In this document: positions 1-7,004 of the stretch, one piece after another
Layout of the letters: each line of letters opens with the position of its first letter
Position numbering within the stretch: the first letter of the stretch is position 1
From: CAWUKT01 sp964352215
GTDB taxonomy: Bacteria > Bacteroidota > Bacteroidia > J057 > JADKCL01
NCBI GenBank assembly: GCA_964352215.1
Contig: CAYGRE010000010.1
Location: 28,329 to 92,328 of the forward strand
Direction of reading: 5' to 3'
DNA length: 64,000 bases
Notes under the pieces: model-generated
Database searches by the model: none
Told to the model about the DNA's origin: nothing
The model's input: the letters and a program-made list of their open reading frames with translations, nothing else
Translations under genes and position numbers: made by a program

Positions 1-732
1 CATGGGCTGGTTCCAGGCTCCATCTTTTTTCAGACTTGATCCGACAATGAAGGCGTCGGCCAAGCCGAAGTAGCGTTCCATATTATCCACCGTGATCCCG
101 GACCCGATGATCAGGGGAAGGTCTACCGCGGCCCGTACCGCAGCCAGTTCTTTGGCATCTGCCTCGGTGCCCGTGGAAGCTCCGGTCAGGATCAAGCCCT
201 GACTCCCGAAAAATTTCGCAGCCCTGGCGGTCTCTACGATGTCTACATCGGCTGTGACTGCATGAGAACTGTGCTTTTTCTTGATGTCCGTCCAAACCTG
301 GACTTTCTCAGCACGGATATTCCGACGGTAGCGCAGCAATTCCCCGGCCTGGGCATCGATATACCCTTCATCTCCGATGTGACCAAATACGAAGCCCTCG
401 GCCCTGATCCATGAAAAGCCAGCTGCCAGTGCGACCGCAAGCGCTTCCTGATTGGCCCCGGCCAATACCTGCACGCCCATCGGCAGGTCAACTGCCTGCT
501 TGATCGCCACCGCCACCGCGGTCATCATCGCCGTTACCTCCGGCCCTACCGACCGGTTGAGGTAGGGTATGTCGTGCATGTTCTCGATCATGAGGGCATC
601 GAAACCTGCTTCAGCGAGAAGCCGGGCTTCAGCCACCGCCTGGTCAAATATTCCCTGGAGATTGTTGCCGAAAAAGGGTGCACCGGGCAGCGCACGTAGA
701 TGTACCATGCCGATCAGTGCCGGCTTTGCCAT
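1..732 (-). CDS. BtpA/SgcQ-family TIM-barrel protein (partial, C-terminus beyond the window)
   Basis: I translated the minus strand from an ATG at 732 to the window edge: 244 codons without a stop. The product begins MAKPALIGMVHLRALPGAP, the typical opening of the BtpA family (GMVHL, LPGAP), and continues with EAGFDALMIENMHDIPY, GVQVLAGANQEA and, near the edge, LPLIIGSGITVDNMERY, the phosphate-binding end of a TIM barrel. BtpA was named for a role in photosystem I biogenesis in cyanobacteria, but the family is widespread in non-photosynthetic bacteria, where its reaction is unknown; SgcQ is the enterobacterial member. An in-frame ATG at 744 would add four residues. The gene is not followed by a co-directional partner in this window; upstream on the same strand, after about 140 bp of repeat-rich spacer, lies the L,D-transpeptidase-like gene. 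Family assignment is firm, function is not. Confidence 0.85.
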   Translation of the reverse strand, partial: MAKPALIGMVHLRALPGAPFFGNNLQGIFDQAVAEARLLAEAGFDALMIENMHDIPYLNRSVGPEVTAMMTAVAVAIKQAVDLPMGVQVLAGANQEALAVALAAGFSWIRAEGFVFGHIGDEGYIDAQAGELLRYRRNIRAEKVQVWTDIKKKHSSHAVTADVDIVETARAAKFFGSQGLILTGASTGTEADAKELAAVRAAVDLPLIIGSGITVDNMERYFGLADAFIVGSSLKKDGAWNQPM

Positions 733-775
733 AATTGGAAGCATAGGTCAAAGCTAAGGGACTATTATTGAAAAT

Positions 776-873
776 CAATTCCCCAATCAGAGCAGAATCT
801 GACCTGAGGATCAGATTCGCTCAATATTCAACCTGAGGATCAGAACAGCATCAGGATTTGGTCACCATCAATA
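776..873. repeat. Short direct repeats downstream of the L,D-transpeptidase-like gene
   Basis: Two 14-bp words are each present twice in this spacer. ACCTGAGGATCAGA occurs at 802-815 and 831-844, and ATCAGAACAGCATC at 839-852 and 873-886. The second copy of the latter is the stop codon and last codons of the minus-strand gene ending at 874, so the spacer carries a small copy of the gene's 3' end. It looks like local slippage duplication; no function is implied. Confidence 0.6.
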
Positions 874-2343
874 TCAGAACAGCATCGGCGGTTGTCTCAT
901 CGTACCATTCCGGTGTGGACCTCCGGCCGGACCCAACATAGGGTCTTCGGGTTCATACAGATGTGGCATTGCAGGAGCGGCTCCCTCCTGCTGCTCTGAA
1001 CGGTCCTCCTGGTTGACCAAAGTCAGGCCGTTCTCAATCTTGCTCGCATCAATCAGGGTATAAAGAATATTGGTTTGGTTTGAACTGGCGTAAACCTCTT
1101 GCATGTGCTCCAGATAATGCTCGGCCGGAATGTTCATACAACCCTGAGAATTAGGACGGTTATTCCGGGAACTGTGGATGTTCATGGCAAAGTTGTCATT
1201 CACATAGCGCCCATTTCGGCTGTAAATGCGCTCATTGGAAGTATCTTCCTCGTTTTCTGAGATAAAAAAATCGTCGCGCTCGTGGTTCCGCCATACTTCC
1301 TGGTTACGGGTGGGCACCAGGGCATTGTAACGGGTGCGGGTGTTGCCATTTATGTCATGAATATTGAGTTCATTCTCGGGGTCTTCAATTTCCCCGACCG
1401 CCTCCCGATGGGTTGGACTTCCCGTACTGTGGGTTCCGGTCTGGTAACTGTATTGGCCATCCCGAAGGTGACCAGTGCGGTAAGCATCGGCAGTGTACCG
1501 ATCCCCGGGATCTACATTGCCCATCCGTTCCCGTACCTGAAAGGCTCCATCGGCATCTACCCAGAGAGAGACCATCATATCGTTGAGGCCTTCGTGGCGA
1601 CCGCTAAAGTGGTCATCGGTACCACCATTGGCGCGGGCATCAGCAAAATTCTGGGCGGATTCGGTCTGGTAGAGCGTACCAGAGGTAAGGGTCTGCCCAT
1701 TGATCTGGTGCGCATCAGAACCGTCAGCCACCAGAACCCCTCTGATTCCCATCAGGTTCATGGCCATCGCCTCTGTTAAAAAGACACCACCTGCGGTTTC
1801 AATGATGGAACGGTAATAGGTATACTTTTGCTCATTGGATGCTTCTGCCGGGATCAGTACCCTGGAATCCAGGTGATCTCCCACCGTAGTGGTTAGCAAA
1901 GAAGGGTAAGTTGCCTCCAACTGCCTCCTCGTATTGGGACCGATCTTACCGTCCGGAGTCTGGTCTGGCCACTGTTGCATCTGCCAGCGACCAATTGCCT
2001 CTACCGTTGCCCGGTCAAAAGTCCCATTGGTACTGCTCATGGCGCCGACCATTTCCTGCTGCACAAGCCGTACCCAATCCAATCGGAACTCTTTGCCATC
2101 GTTGTAGGTAACGGCAGCATTCCAATCAAAGTCTTCCGGTAAAGTGACCGGTGCAGGGGCAGTGGTCTCGGTGCCGGGGGTCTCAGTTGTGGGGGTCTCA
2201 GATTCACCAGCGGGGGCTTCCTGACGCTGAACGGGACTCGCGGTTAAATCAAGGGAGGGGGGAGAAAAGCAACTGCTACCTTCACATTCCAGTTGCATGG
2301 TAGCGGACTCACCGCTGCTGTGTGTTTTAGCTGGCTCTGACAT
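874..2343 (-). CDS. L,D-transpeptidase-like protein with peptidoglycan-binding domain
   Basis: The 489-residue product has no signal peptide. Residues 1-75 are low complexity, rich in Thr, Pro and Glu, and contain LTASPVQRQEAP, a style of leader also common in proteins carried by extracellular contractile injection systems (eCIS) in Bacteroidota. Residues about 85-150 resemble a peptidoglycan-binding helical domain (FDRATVEAIGRWQMQQWP, then DGKIGPNTRRQLEATYP). Near residues 395-425 is NIHSSRNNRPNSQGCMNIP, which matches the His...SxGC active-site pattern of YkuD-type L,D-transpeptidases and related phage/injection-associated wall enzymes. The expected reaction is cross-linking or cleavage of peptidoglycan via the Cys. 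No injection-system structural genes are in the window, so delivery by such a machine is a guess. Convergence with a nearby partner is absent; the gene stands alone. Confidence 0.6.
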   Translation of the reverse strand: MSEPAKTHSSGESATMQLECEGSSCFSPPSLDLTASPVQRQEAPAGESETPTTETPGTETTAPAPVTLPEDFDWNAAVTYNDGKEFRLDWVRLVQQEMVGAMSSTNGTFDRATVEAIGRWQMQQWPDQTPDGKIGPNTRRQLEATYPSLLTTTVGDHLDSRVLIPAEASNEQKYTYYRSIIETAGGVFLTEAMAMNLMGIRGVLVADGSDAHQINGQTLTSGTLYQTESAQNFADARANGGTDDHFSGRHEGLNDMMVSLWVDADGAFQVRERMGNVDPGDRYTADAYRTGHLRDGQYSYQTGTHSTGSPTHREAVGEIEDPENELNIHDINGNTRTRYNALVPTRNQEVWRNHERDDFFISENEEDTSNERIYSRNGRYVNDNFAMNIHSSRNNRPNSQGCMNIPAEHYLEHMQEVYASSNQTNILYTLIDASKIENGLTLVNQEDRSEQQEGAAPAMPHLYEPEDPMLGPAGGPHRNGTMRQPPMLF

Positions 2344-2448
2344 AGGGCTTTAGAATCGATAATTTGCTCATGTAAATTAGCCAACTTATGGCAAAGAGTC
2401 AATCCTCAACCACACCAAAATCTTCCCCTACAAAAACCTGATAAATAT

Positions 2449-2479
2449 TTTGATCTTATTCTAATTACTTCGACATTTG
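2449..2479 (+). promoter_or_regulatory. Candidate promoter of rpsU
   Basis: TTTG at 2449-2452 and GACATTTG at 2472-2479 are separated by 19 bp, the geometry of the Bacteroidota sigma-ABfr promoter (TTG, N19-20, TAnnTTTG); the -7 element differs from consensus at its first base. The predicted start lies near 2485, about 30 nt before the rpsU ATG. Confidence 0.5.
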
Positions 2480-2516
2480 CTCTTCGGAATCATCCAAGAA
2501 AGAAGGTGAACAAAAC

Positions 2517-2711
2517 ATGATTATCATTAAAGTAAAAGAGGGAGAAAGCATTGATCGCGCACTCCGTCGGTATAAGAAGAAATTCGAAAAGACCGGGATT
2601 CTCAAGGAAGTGCGTGCGCGCATGTACTACGAAAAACCCTCAATTGTAAAACGCGAAATGATGAAGAAGGCACGTCGTCGCCAAGAGCATATCGCGGAAG
2701 ACAACTACTAA
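2517..2711 (+). CDS. rpsU: 30S ribosomal protein S21
   Basis: This 64-residue basic protein begins MIIIKVKEGESIDRALRRYK and matches bS21 across its length (FEKTGILKEVRAR, YYEKPSIVKRE). S21 is a small late-assembling protein of the 30S subunit near the mRNA exit region that contacts the anti-Shine-Dalgarno end of 16S rRNA; in Bacteroidota it takes part in hiding that sequence, which fits the rarity of Shine-Dalgarno sites here. The gene has a plausible promoter 40-70 bp upstream and a strong hairpin terminator 33 bp downstream. The Xer recombinase gene begins immediately after that terminator, so rpsU may be largely monocistronic with some readthrough. Confidence 0.96.
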   Translation: MIIIKVKEGESIDRALRRYKKKFEKTGILKEVRARMYYEKPSIVKREMMKKARRRQEHIAEDNY

Positions 2712-2743
2712 GTCACACCTTGGTTCATAGAGCCAAATTGTTT

Positions 2744-2776
2744 ACCTTTCATTTACCAAATGAAAGGTATTTTTTT
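2744..2776 (+). terminator. Rho-independent terminator after rpsU
   Basis: Perfect 11-bp inverted repeat: left arm 2744-2754 (ACCTTTCATTT), three-base loop 2755-2757, right arm 2758-2768, then ATTTTTTT. The T-tract ends directly at the ATG of the recombinase gene at 2777, so the element occupies the place where a ribosome binding site would be. Confidence 0.85.
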
Positions 2777-3676
2777 ATGCTCCGAGATGCCTTTAAGTCC
2801 TATCTTGAATTGGAGAAAAGCTATTCTCCTCATACGGTAACGGCCTACACCCGTGACCTGGATTTCTTCCGTGACTTTATGCTGGAAGCTTATGATTTCG
2901 ACCCTACTGTAAAAGATGAGATGGATGGCGTCACCCATCGGATGATCCGGTCATGGATGGGTGACATGCTGGAGAGTGGAATCTCCAAGCGTTCCGTAGC
3001 ACGCAAGATTGCAAGTCTGAACCACTGGTTTCGGTGGTTGCTCAAGACCGGACGGATAGAGTCCAATCCGGCACGGAAAGTGACAGTTCCCAAATACGAG
3101 CAAAAACTCCCCGCATTCCTCAAGGAAAAGTCTATCGAGAACCTGTTCGAGAACGTTGACTATCCGGACAATTTTGAAGGCAAACGGGACCGGGCTATCC
3201 TGGAAATATTTTACAGCTGCGGACTTCGGCGTTCGGAATTGATCGGATTGAAGTTTGTGGACATCAACTTTCATGGTCGGACCCTCAAAGTAATGGGCAA
3301 GGGGCGCAAGGAGCGGGTGATTCCTTATGGTCGGCCAGCCGAAACAGCCATGCAGGCTTACATGAAAATCGCTGACAGTCAAGGAGTGAACTACAAGGGA
3401 GTTTTTCTCGTAAACGAGAAAGACAGTAAGCCCCTTTCAACTGGTAAAGTTCATTCCATTGTGGAAAGATATTTGAAGCAAGCCTGCACCCTATCTAAGA
3501 CCAGCCCTCACGTATTGAGGCATACTTTCGCGACCCACCTGCTGAACAATGGGGCTGACTTGAATGCCATCAAGGAGCTTTTAGGCCATACCAGCCTTGC
3601 TGCTACGCAGGTGTATGTGCACAACTCTATTCAGAAACTTAAAAAAGTGTATAAACAGGCGCACCCTAAAGCCTGA
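2777..3676 (+). CDS. Tyrosine recombinase of the XerC/XerD type
   Basis: The 299-residue product starts MLRDAFKSYLELEKSYSPHT, a standard N-terminal SAM-like DNA-binding opening, followed by the catalytic domain. The active-site set is visible: Arg in SCGLRRSELIGLK, Lys in GKGRKERVIP, HVLRHTFATHLL, and GHTSLAATQVYVH ending in the nucleophilic Tyr. Xer recombinases resolve chromosome dimers at dif, and length and lack of extra domains favour a housekeeping Xer over a transposon integrase; XerC versus XerD cannot be settled here. I chose ATG 2777 because upstream in-frame codons run through the rpsU terminator hairpin. Between rpsU and a hibernation factor, it sits in a translation-linked cluster, an arrangement common in Bacteroidota. 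Confidence 0.92.
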   Translation: MLRDAFKSYLELEKSYSPHTVTAYTRDLDFFRDFMLEAYDFDPTVKDEMDGVTHRMIRSWMGDMLESGISKRSVARKIASLNHWFRWLLKTGRIESNPARKVTVPKYEQKLPAFLKEKSIENLFENVDYPDNFEGKRDRAILEIFYSCGLRRSELIGLKFVDINFHGRTLKVMGKGRKERVIPYGRPAETAMQAYMKIADSQGVNYKGVFLVNEKDSKPLSTGKVHSIVERYLKQACTLSKTSPHVLRHTFATHLLNNGADLNAIKELLGHTSLAATQVYVHNSIQKLKKVYKQAHPKA

Positions 3677-3707
3677 ATCATCCACTCTTTCAATTCTATA
3701 AAGCAAT

Positions 3708-4007
3708 ATGAAATTACAAACTCAGTCCATCCACTTCGACGCAGATCAAAAATTGCTGGACTACCTTCAAAAAAAGTGTGACAAACTTGACACCTTTTAC
3801 GACCGCATCATTGATGCCCAGGTTTACCTGAAATTGGAAAAGGTTGGCGATCCCTCACTGAAAAATGTAGAGATCAAGGTCAATGTTCCTGGCGATGAAC
3901 TGATCGCAAAAGAGCAGGCCTTTACTTTTGAAGAAGCAATCGATCTCACTACCGAGAATCTGAAACGTCAAATCAAACGCTACAAAGAGAAACTGCGCTC
4001 TTATTAA
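3708..4007 (+). CDS. hpf: Short ribosome hibernation-promoting factor (HPF/RaiA family)
   Basis: This is a 99-residue protein of the S30AE/YfiA family: MKLQTQSIHFDADQKLLDYL, KLDTFYDRIIDAQVYLKLE, then GDELIAKEQAFTFEEAIDLT and a basic C-terminal helix (LKRQIKRYKEKLRSY). The fold, beta-alpha-beta-beta-beta-alpha, binds in the decoding channel of the 30S subunit and silences ribosomes in slow growth. The length matches short HPF or YfiA, without the dimerising C-terminal domain of long HPF. It lies 31 bp after the recombinase gene, probably in the same transcript, and is followed by a long-stem hairpin with a T-tract. Together with rpsU it makes this a small ribosome-associated cluster. Confidence 0.92.
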   Translation: MKLQTQSIHFDADQKLLDYLQKKCDKLDTFYDRIIDAQVYLKLEKVGDPSLKNVEIKVNVPGDELIAKEQAFTFEEAIDLTTENLKRQIKRYKEKLRSY

Positions 4008-4046
4008 GATTGCCCTCTTATTGAGCAGAGAAGACTTATTTTATAC

Positions 4047-4106
4047 TCGCCCTCCTCGCTGTTCTGGCACTTGCCTGAACGAATGCAAGGAGGGCGAACT
4101 CTTTTT
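4047..4106 (+). terminator. Long-stem hairpin terminator after hpf
   Basis: Arms TCGCCCTCCT (4047-4056) and AGGAGGGCGA (4088-4097) are perfectly complementary and followed by ACTCTTTTT. Within the 31-nt apex is a second small stem, GTTC-T-GGC against GCC-T-GAAC. It probably terminates the rpsU-xer-hpf transcript; the nested stem makes it larger than a usual terminator. Confidence 0.75.
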
Positions 4107-4168
4107 AAAAGGAAGAAGCTTTTGCATAGACATCACGGAATCAAAGCCGATTACGCAGAGTTTTTAGC

Positions 4169-4198
4169 TTGAGAATTGCCGAAAGTCTGCTATTTTTG
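4169..4198 (+). promoter_or_regulatory. Promoter of the 190-residue conserved gene
   Basis: TTG at 4169-4171, a 19-bp spacer and TATTTTTG at 4191-4198 match the Bacteroidota promoter consensus exactly. Predicted transcription start near 4204 gives a leader of about 22 nt before ATG 4226, and argues that the in-frame TTG at 4169 is a promoter element and not a start codon. Confidence 0.75.
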
Positions 4199-4225
4199 AG
4201 AACCAAAACCAAAAGGGAACAGAAA

Positions 4226-4798
4226 ATGAGGCCGAATCTACAAAAGAACCTGGAAGGCATGCTGGTGAACCTTAGGGATCAAAAGCAGTTTTTTTCCAAT
4301 CCAAATATCCCCAACTCTAAGTTGGTCAAGCTATTGGGGGTAGAAAGACCGGGTCCGATTACCGCCATTGCCCTGCGCCCCCACGATCAGCGCTTCAGCA
4401 AGATCACGGTGTGGACCAAAATGTACGAAGCCCACAAGATCCAGTCCGTCGCATTCTATTTTCCGGAGTTTCCTATTCCCCTCGTCAGAGTCAAAGAATT
4501 ATTTGGTGAATTTGAATGCTCATTTGTGGAAGACAGAAAGTACAGCCTTTTCGTCACCAAGGATTTTTCTGAAGAGAATCCAATTCAGGACTTCTCATTT
4601 GTACTCAAGGGAGTCAAAATGGAATACGATGAAAATTCCAAGTCCTACACGGCCACTCCTTTGGATGATCCTTCCGCAGTGCAGACGGTCACCGATGATA
4701 TGATCTGGATTGACAACTATGTCTTTTATATGAAGGACCGTGAGCCAGTGGAAGACAAAGATGCCAAGCGTCGCAAAGGTGGTCTCTTTGGTATGTAA
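4226..4798 (+). CDS. Conserved protein of unknown function, 190 residues
   Basis: I do not recognise a named family. The product starts MRPNLQKNLEGMLVNLRDQK, has no signal peptide or membrane segment, is mixed alpha/beta by eye with several alternating strands (SKITVWTKMYEAHKIQSVAFYFP, interrupted), and ends in a basic tail AKRRKGGLFGM. Start 4226 is supported by a consensus promoter just upstream. It is a monocistronic gene between the hpf terminator and a convergent epimerase-like gene 37 bp downstream. A soluble cytoplasmic role is inferred from composition only. Confidence 0.75.
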   Translation: MRPNLQKNLEGMLVNLRDQKQFFSNPNIPNSKLVKLLGVERPGPITAIALRPHDQRFSKITVWTKMYEAHKIQSVAFYFPEFPIPLVRVKELFGEFECSFVEDRKYSLFVTKDFSEENPIQDFSFVLKGVKMEYDENSKSYTATPLDDPSAVQTVTDDMIWIDNYVFYMKDREPVEDKDAKRRKGGLFGM

Positions 4799-4835
4799 GC
4801 CCTCCTTTTGGGGCTGATCCAGATATTCTGGCTTG

Positions 4836-5690
4836 CTATACCGGAAATGTCATTGGGTTGGGGTATTGAAAGGAGAAACCCAGCACTTCTACTAACTTAA
4901 TGCTGCGCACACGCTTCCCTGTCGTCAGGTCTTCAGGGTCAAAATGGGGGGGGGTCAATCCCTGCTTTGCGGTTATAGCTGGGTAAAAATCTTTTTTAAG
5001 CGGATGCTCCGGGCTGACCAGGTTAAAAACATGCCCCCATCCATCCTGCCGGATAACTTCCACAATCGCCCTGACACAATCCTCACGGTGGACCAGGTTG
5101 ACAGGTGCATTGCCATTGGGAAGGCCGGTCTTTCCGGCAAAATATCTTCCCGGATCACGGCCTCCTCCTACCAATCCTCCCAATCGTATGATGGTACTGC
5201 GGTCCGGGAAATATTCCCGGATGACTTCTTCTGCCTGAACTACCTTCATGGATGATGTCGTCACCGGGCTCAAGGGTGATTTCTCAGTCGCTTCACCCTG
5301 TAAATCCCCGTAAACCGAGGTGGAACTGGTATAAACCACATGGCTTGGCCGAATTTCTTTGCTGCTAAGGATGGCCTGAATAGTTTGCTTAAACCGGTCA
5401 TCTGGTTTTGTTTGCTGCTTTCTTCCCGAGGGCTGCCCCGGCAAATTGGTCGAAGAGGGTGGCAGGGTGATGATCAAAACATCACAATTGAAGAATGCAG
5501 CATGCTCATTGACAGATAGTTCCGGACCCGCCACGATCAATTTCGGAATTACACCCACCTCCTGAATTCCAGTTAGTTTATCCTCACGGGTTGTACTCCC
5601 GCTCACTTCGAAGCCCTCCAGGGCCAGCCTTTCCCCCAGTGCCATGCCCAACCATCCCATTCCCAGTATCGATATTCTCCCTTGTTGCAT
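4836..5690 (-). CDS. NAD(P)-binding epimerase-like protein (atypical SDR, YeeZ-like)
   Basis: The 284-residue product opens with a Rossmann nucleotide-binding motif (ISILGMGWLGMALGERLA) and contains VVYTSSTSVYGD, the strand-turn and Tyr region of extended short-chain dehydrogenases, followed by IRLGGLVGGGRDPGRYF and LVHREDCVRAIVEVI, all typical of NAD-dependent epimerase/dehydratase relatives such as YeeZ. A canonical YxxxK catalytic pair is not evident after VYGD, so catalytic activity is uncertain; several members of this branch have no known substrate. It faces the 4226 gene tail to tail and is divergent from the hydrolase gene at 5767 with 76 bp between starts. Confidence 0.8.
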   Translation of the reverse strand: MQQGRISILGMGWLGMALGERLALEGFEVSGSTTREDKLTGIQEVGVIPKLIVAGPELSVNEHAAFFNCDVLIITLPPSSTNLPGQPSGRKQQTKPDDRFKQTIQAILSSKEIRPSHVVYTSSTSVYGDLQGEATEKSPLSPVTTSSMKVVQAEEVIREYFPDRSTIIRLGGLVGGGRDPGRYFAGKTGLPNGNAPVNLVHREDCVRAIVEVIRQDGWGHVFNLVSPEHPLKKDFYPAITAKQGLTPPHFDPEDLTTGKRVRSIKLVEVLGFSFQYPNPMTFPV

Positions 5691-5766
5691 AATCTTGATT
5701 TCCAGTCGGCCAGAAAATTACTATATTCAGGCTTCAAAATTGGGTCAATTCCTGAAATCATCTGAA

Positions 5767-7002
5767 ATGAGAAATAACTACTATCTGTTTGTCTTCCTGG
5801 TCGGCATGCTCTTTGCCACCACGATGTCTGCGCAACACCCCTCCTGTGACGGGATTCGCTACTCCAACTATATTTTTCCAGCCTACGACTCCACCATGGG
5901 AGTTCAGTATGGTGCCAACACCACCTTCGGTGGTACTCCCAGAAACTTATTGATGGATGTATTCGAGCCTGCCGGGGACCAGGTAGCAGCGCGTCCTGCC
6001 ATCGTCTTTGCCTTTGGAGGTTCATTTATCCTTGGCCAGCGCAGCGACGTTCACAGTTTTTGCCGTGCCTTCGCCCGATTGGGATATGTTGCCTGTGCGA
6101 TCGATTACCGCCTCTTTGACAACTTCCTCTTTACGGATTCAAGTCAGGCAATTGATGCAGTGGTGAAAGCTACCCATGATATGAAAGCTGCCATCCGCTT
6201 CTTGCGGGAAGATGCGGCAACCTCCAATACCTTCAAGATCGATCCCAATGTGATCTATGCCGGAGGAGTTTCTGCAGGTGCTATTACTGCCTGCCATGTT
6301 GCCTACCTTGATAGCAACAATGCTGTCCCACAGTCCGTCATCGATGTGGTCAATGCCAATGGTGGGTATGAAGGCACCTCTAACAGCCTGCAGCGTTCCT
6401 CAGAAGTGCAGGGTGTCATCAACTATTCCGGAGCGCTGAAGGATGCCAATTGGATTGACGCTGGAGAAGCACCTATGTACTCCGCCCACGACGATGGGGA
6501 CCCCACCGTACCTTATGGAGCTGCTTCCATCACAGTCGGGTTTGGTGTCAGTATCCACCTCGAAGGGAGTGCGAGTTTGAAAGCCCGGTGCGACCAGGTG
6601 GGCGTGAACAATGTACTGTATACGATCGTGAACTCTGGTGGTCATGTCAGCTATTTGCAAAATGCTGCCAATGGTGCAATTGTTTTCGCAGGTACCGTCA
6701 CCCACCTCTACGATGTCACTTGCCCTGGAATCGTTGGAATCAGCGATATGGAAACTCCTGAGATCAAGATCTACCCCAATCCAGCTCAAAACCGGGTTCA
6801 CCTGGAGGTTTCTGAGCAGTGGCCAGTCTACAACTACCAATTGTATGATGCCACCGGCAAGCAGGTTCGCGCCCGTCAGGGAGTGGAAGGACTTGACAAT
6901 GTAATTGAAGTAGACAACCTCCCACGCGGAATGTACATCCTTAGAGTTCAGGAAGGCACTGGCTTAGGCCAGTATGCTGAAAAAAGGTTGATCCTTAACT
7001 GA
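5767..7002 (+). CDS. Secreted alpha/beta hydrolase (esterase-like) with T9SS sorting domain
   Basis: The 411-residue product has a signal peptide (MRNNYYLFVFLVGMLFATTMSAQ) and a carboxylesterase/BD-FAE-like hydrolase domain: oxyanion-hole region IVFAFGGSFILGQ, nucleophile elbow YAGGVSAGAITACH with Ser in GVSAG, and a late SAHDDGDPTVPYG Asp region and GGHVSYLQN His. The last ~80 residues form a T9SS type A sorting domain, with IKIYPNPAQNRVHLEV, LPRGMYILRV and a terminal KRLIL. It should be exported across the inner membrane, then secreted or attached at the surface after removal of the sorting domain. Substrate unknown. The start follows from the signal peptide; codons upstream overlap the divergent gene's promoter. 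Its stop is two bases from that of the convergent aminopeptidase gene. Confidence 0.88.
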   Translation: MRNNYYLFVFLVGMLFATTMSAQHPSCDGIRYSNYIFPAYDSTMGVQYGANTTFGGTPRNLLMDVFEPAGDQVAARPAIVFAFGGSFILGQRSDVHSFCRAFARLGYVACAIDYRLFDNFLFTDSSQAIDAVVKATHDMKAAIRFLREDAATSNTFKIDPNVIYAGGVSAGAITACHVAYLDSNNAVPQSVIDVVNANGGYEGTSNSLQRSSEVQGVINYSGALKDANWIDAGEAPMYSAHDDGDPTVPYGAASITVGFGVSIHLEGSASLKARCDQVGVNNVLYTIVNSGGHVSYLQNAANGAIVFAGTVTHLYDVTCPGIVGISDMETPEIKIYPNPAQNRVHLEVSEQWPVYNYQLYDATGKQVRARQGVEGLDNVIEVDNLPRGMYILRVQEGTGLGQYAEKRLILN

Positions 7003-7004
7003 TT

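Noticed and set aside
2720..2776. Upstream TTG start for the Xer recombinase
   Set aside because: The added 19 codons run through the rpsU terminator hairpin and do not resemble the family's N-terminus.
4047..4106. tRNA-like fold after hpf
   Set aside because: Too short, no T-arm or anticodon arm of proper size; better explained as a terminator.
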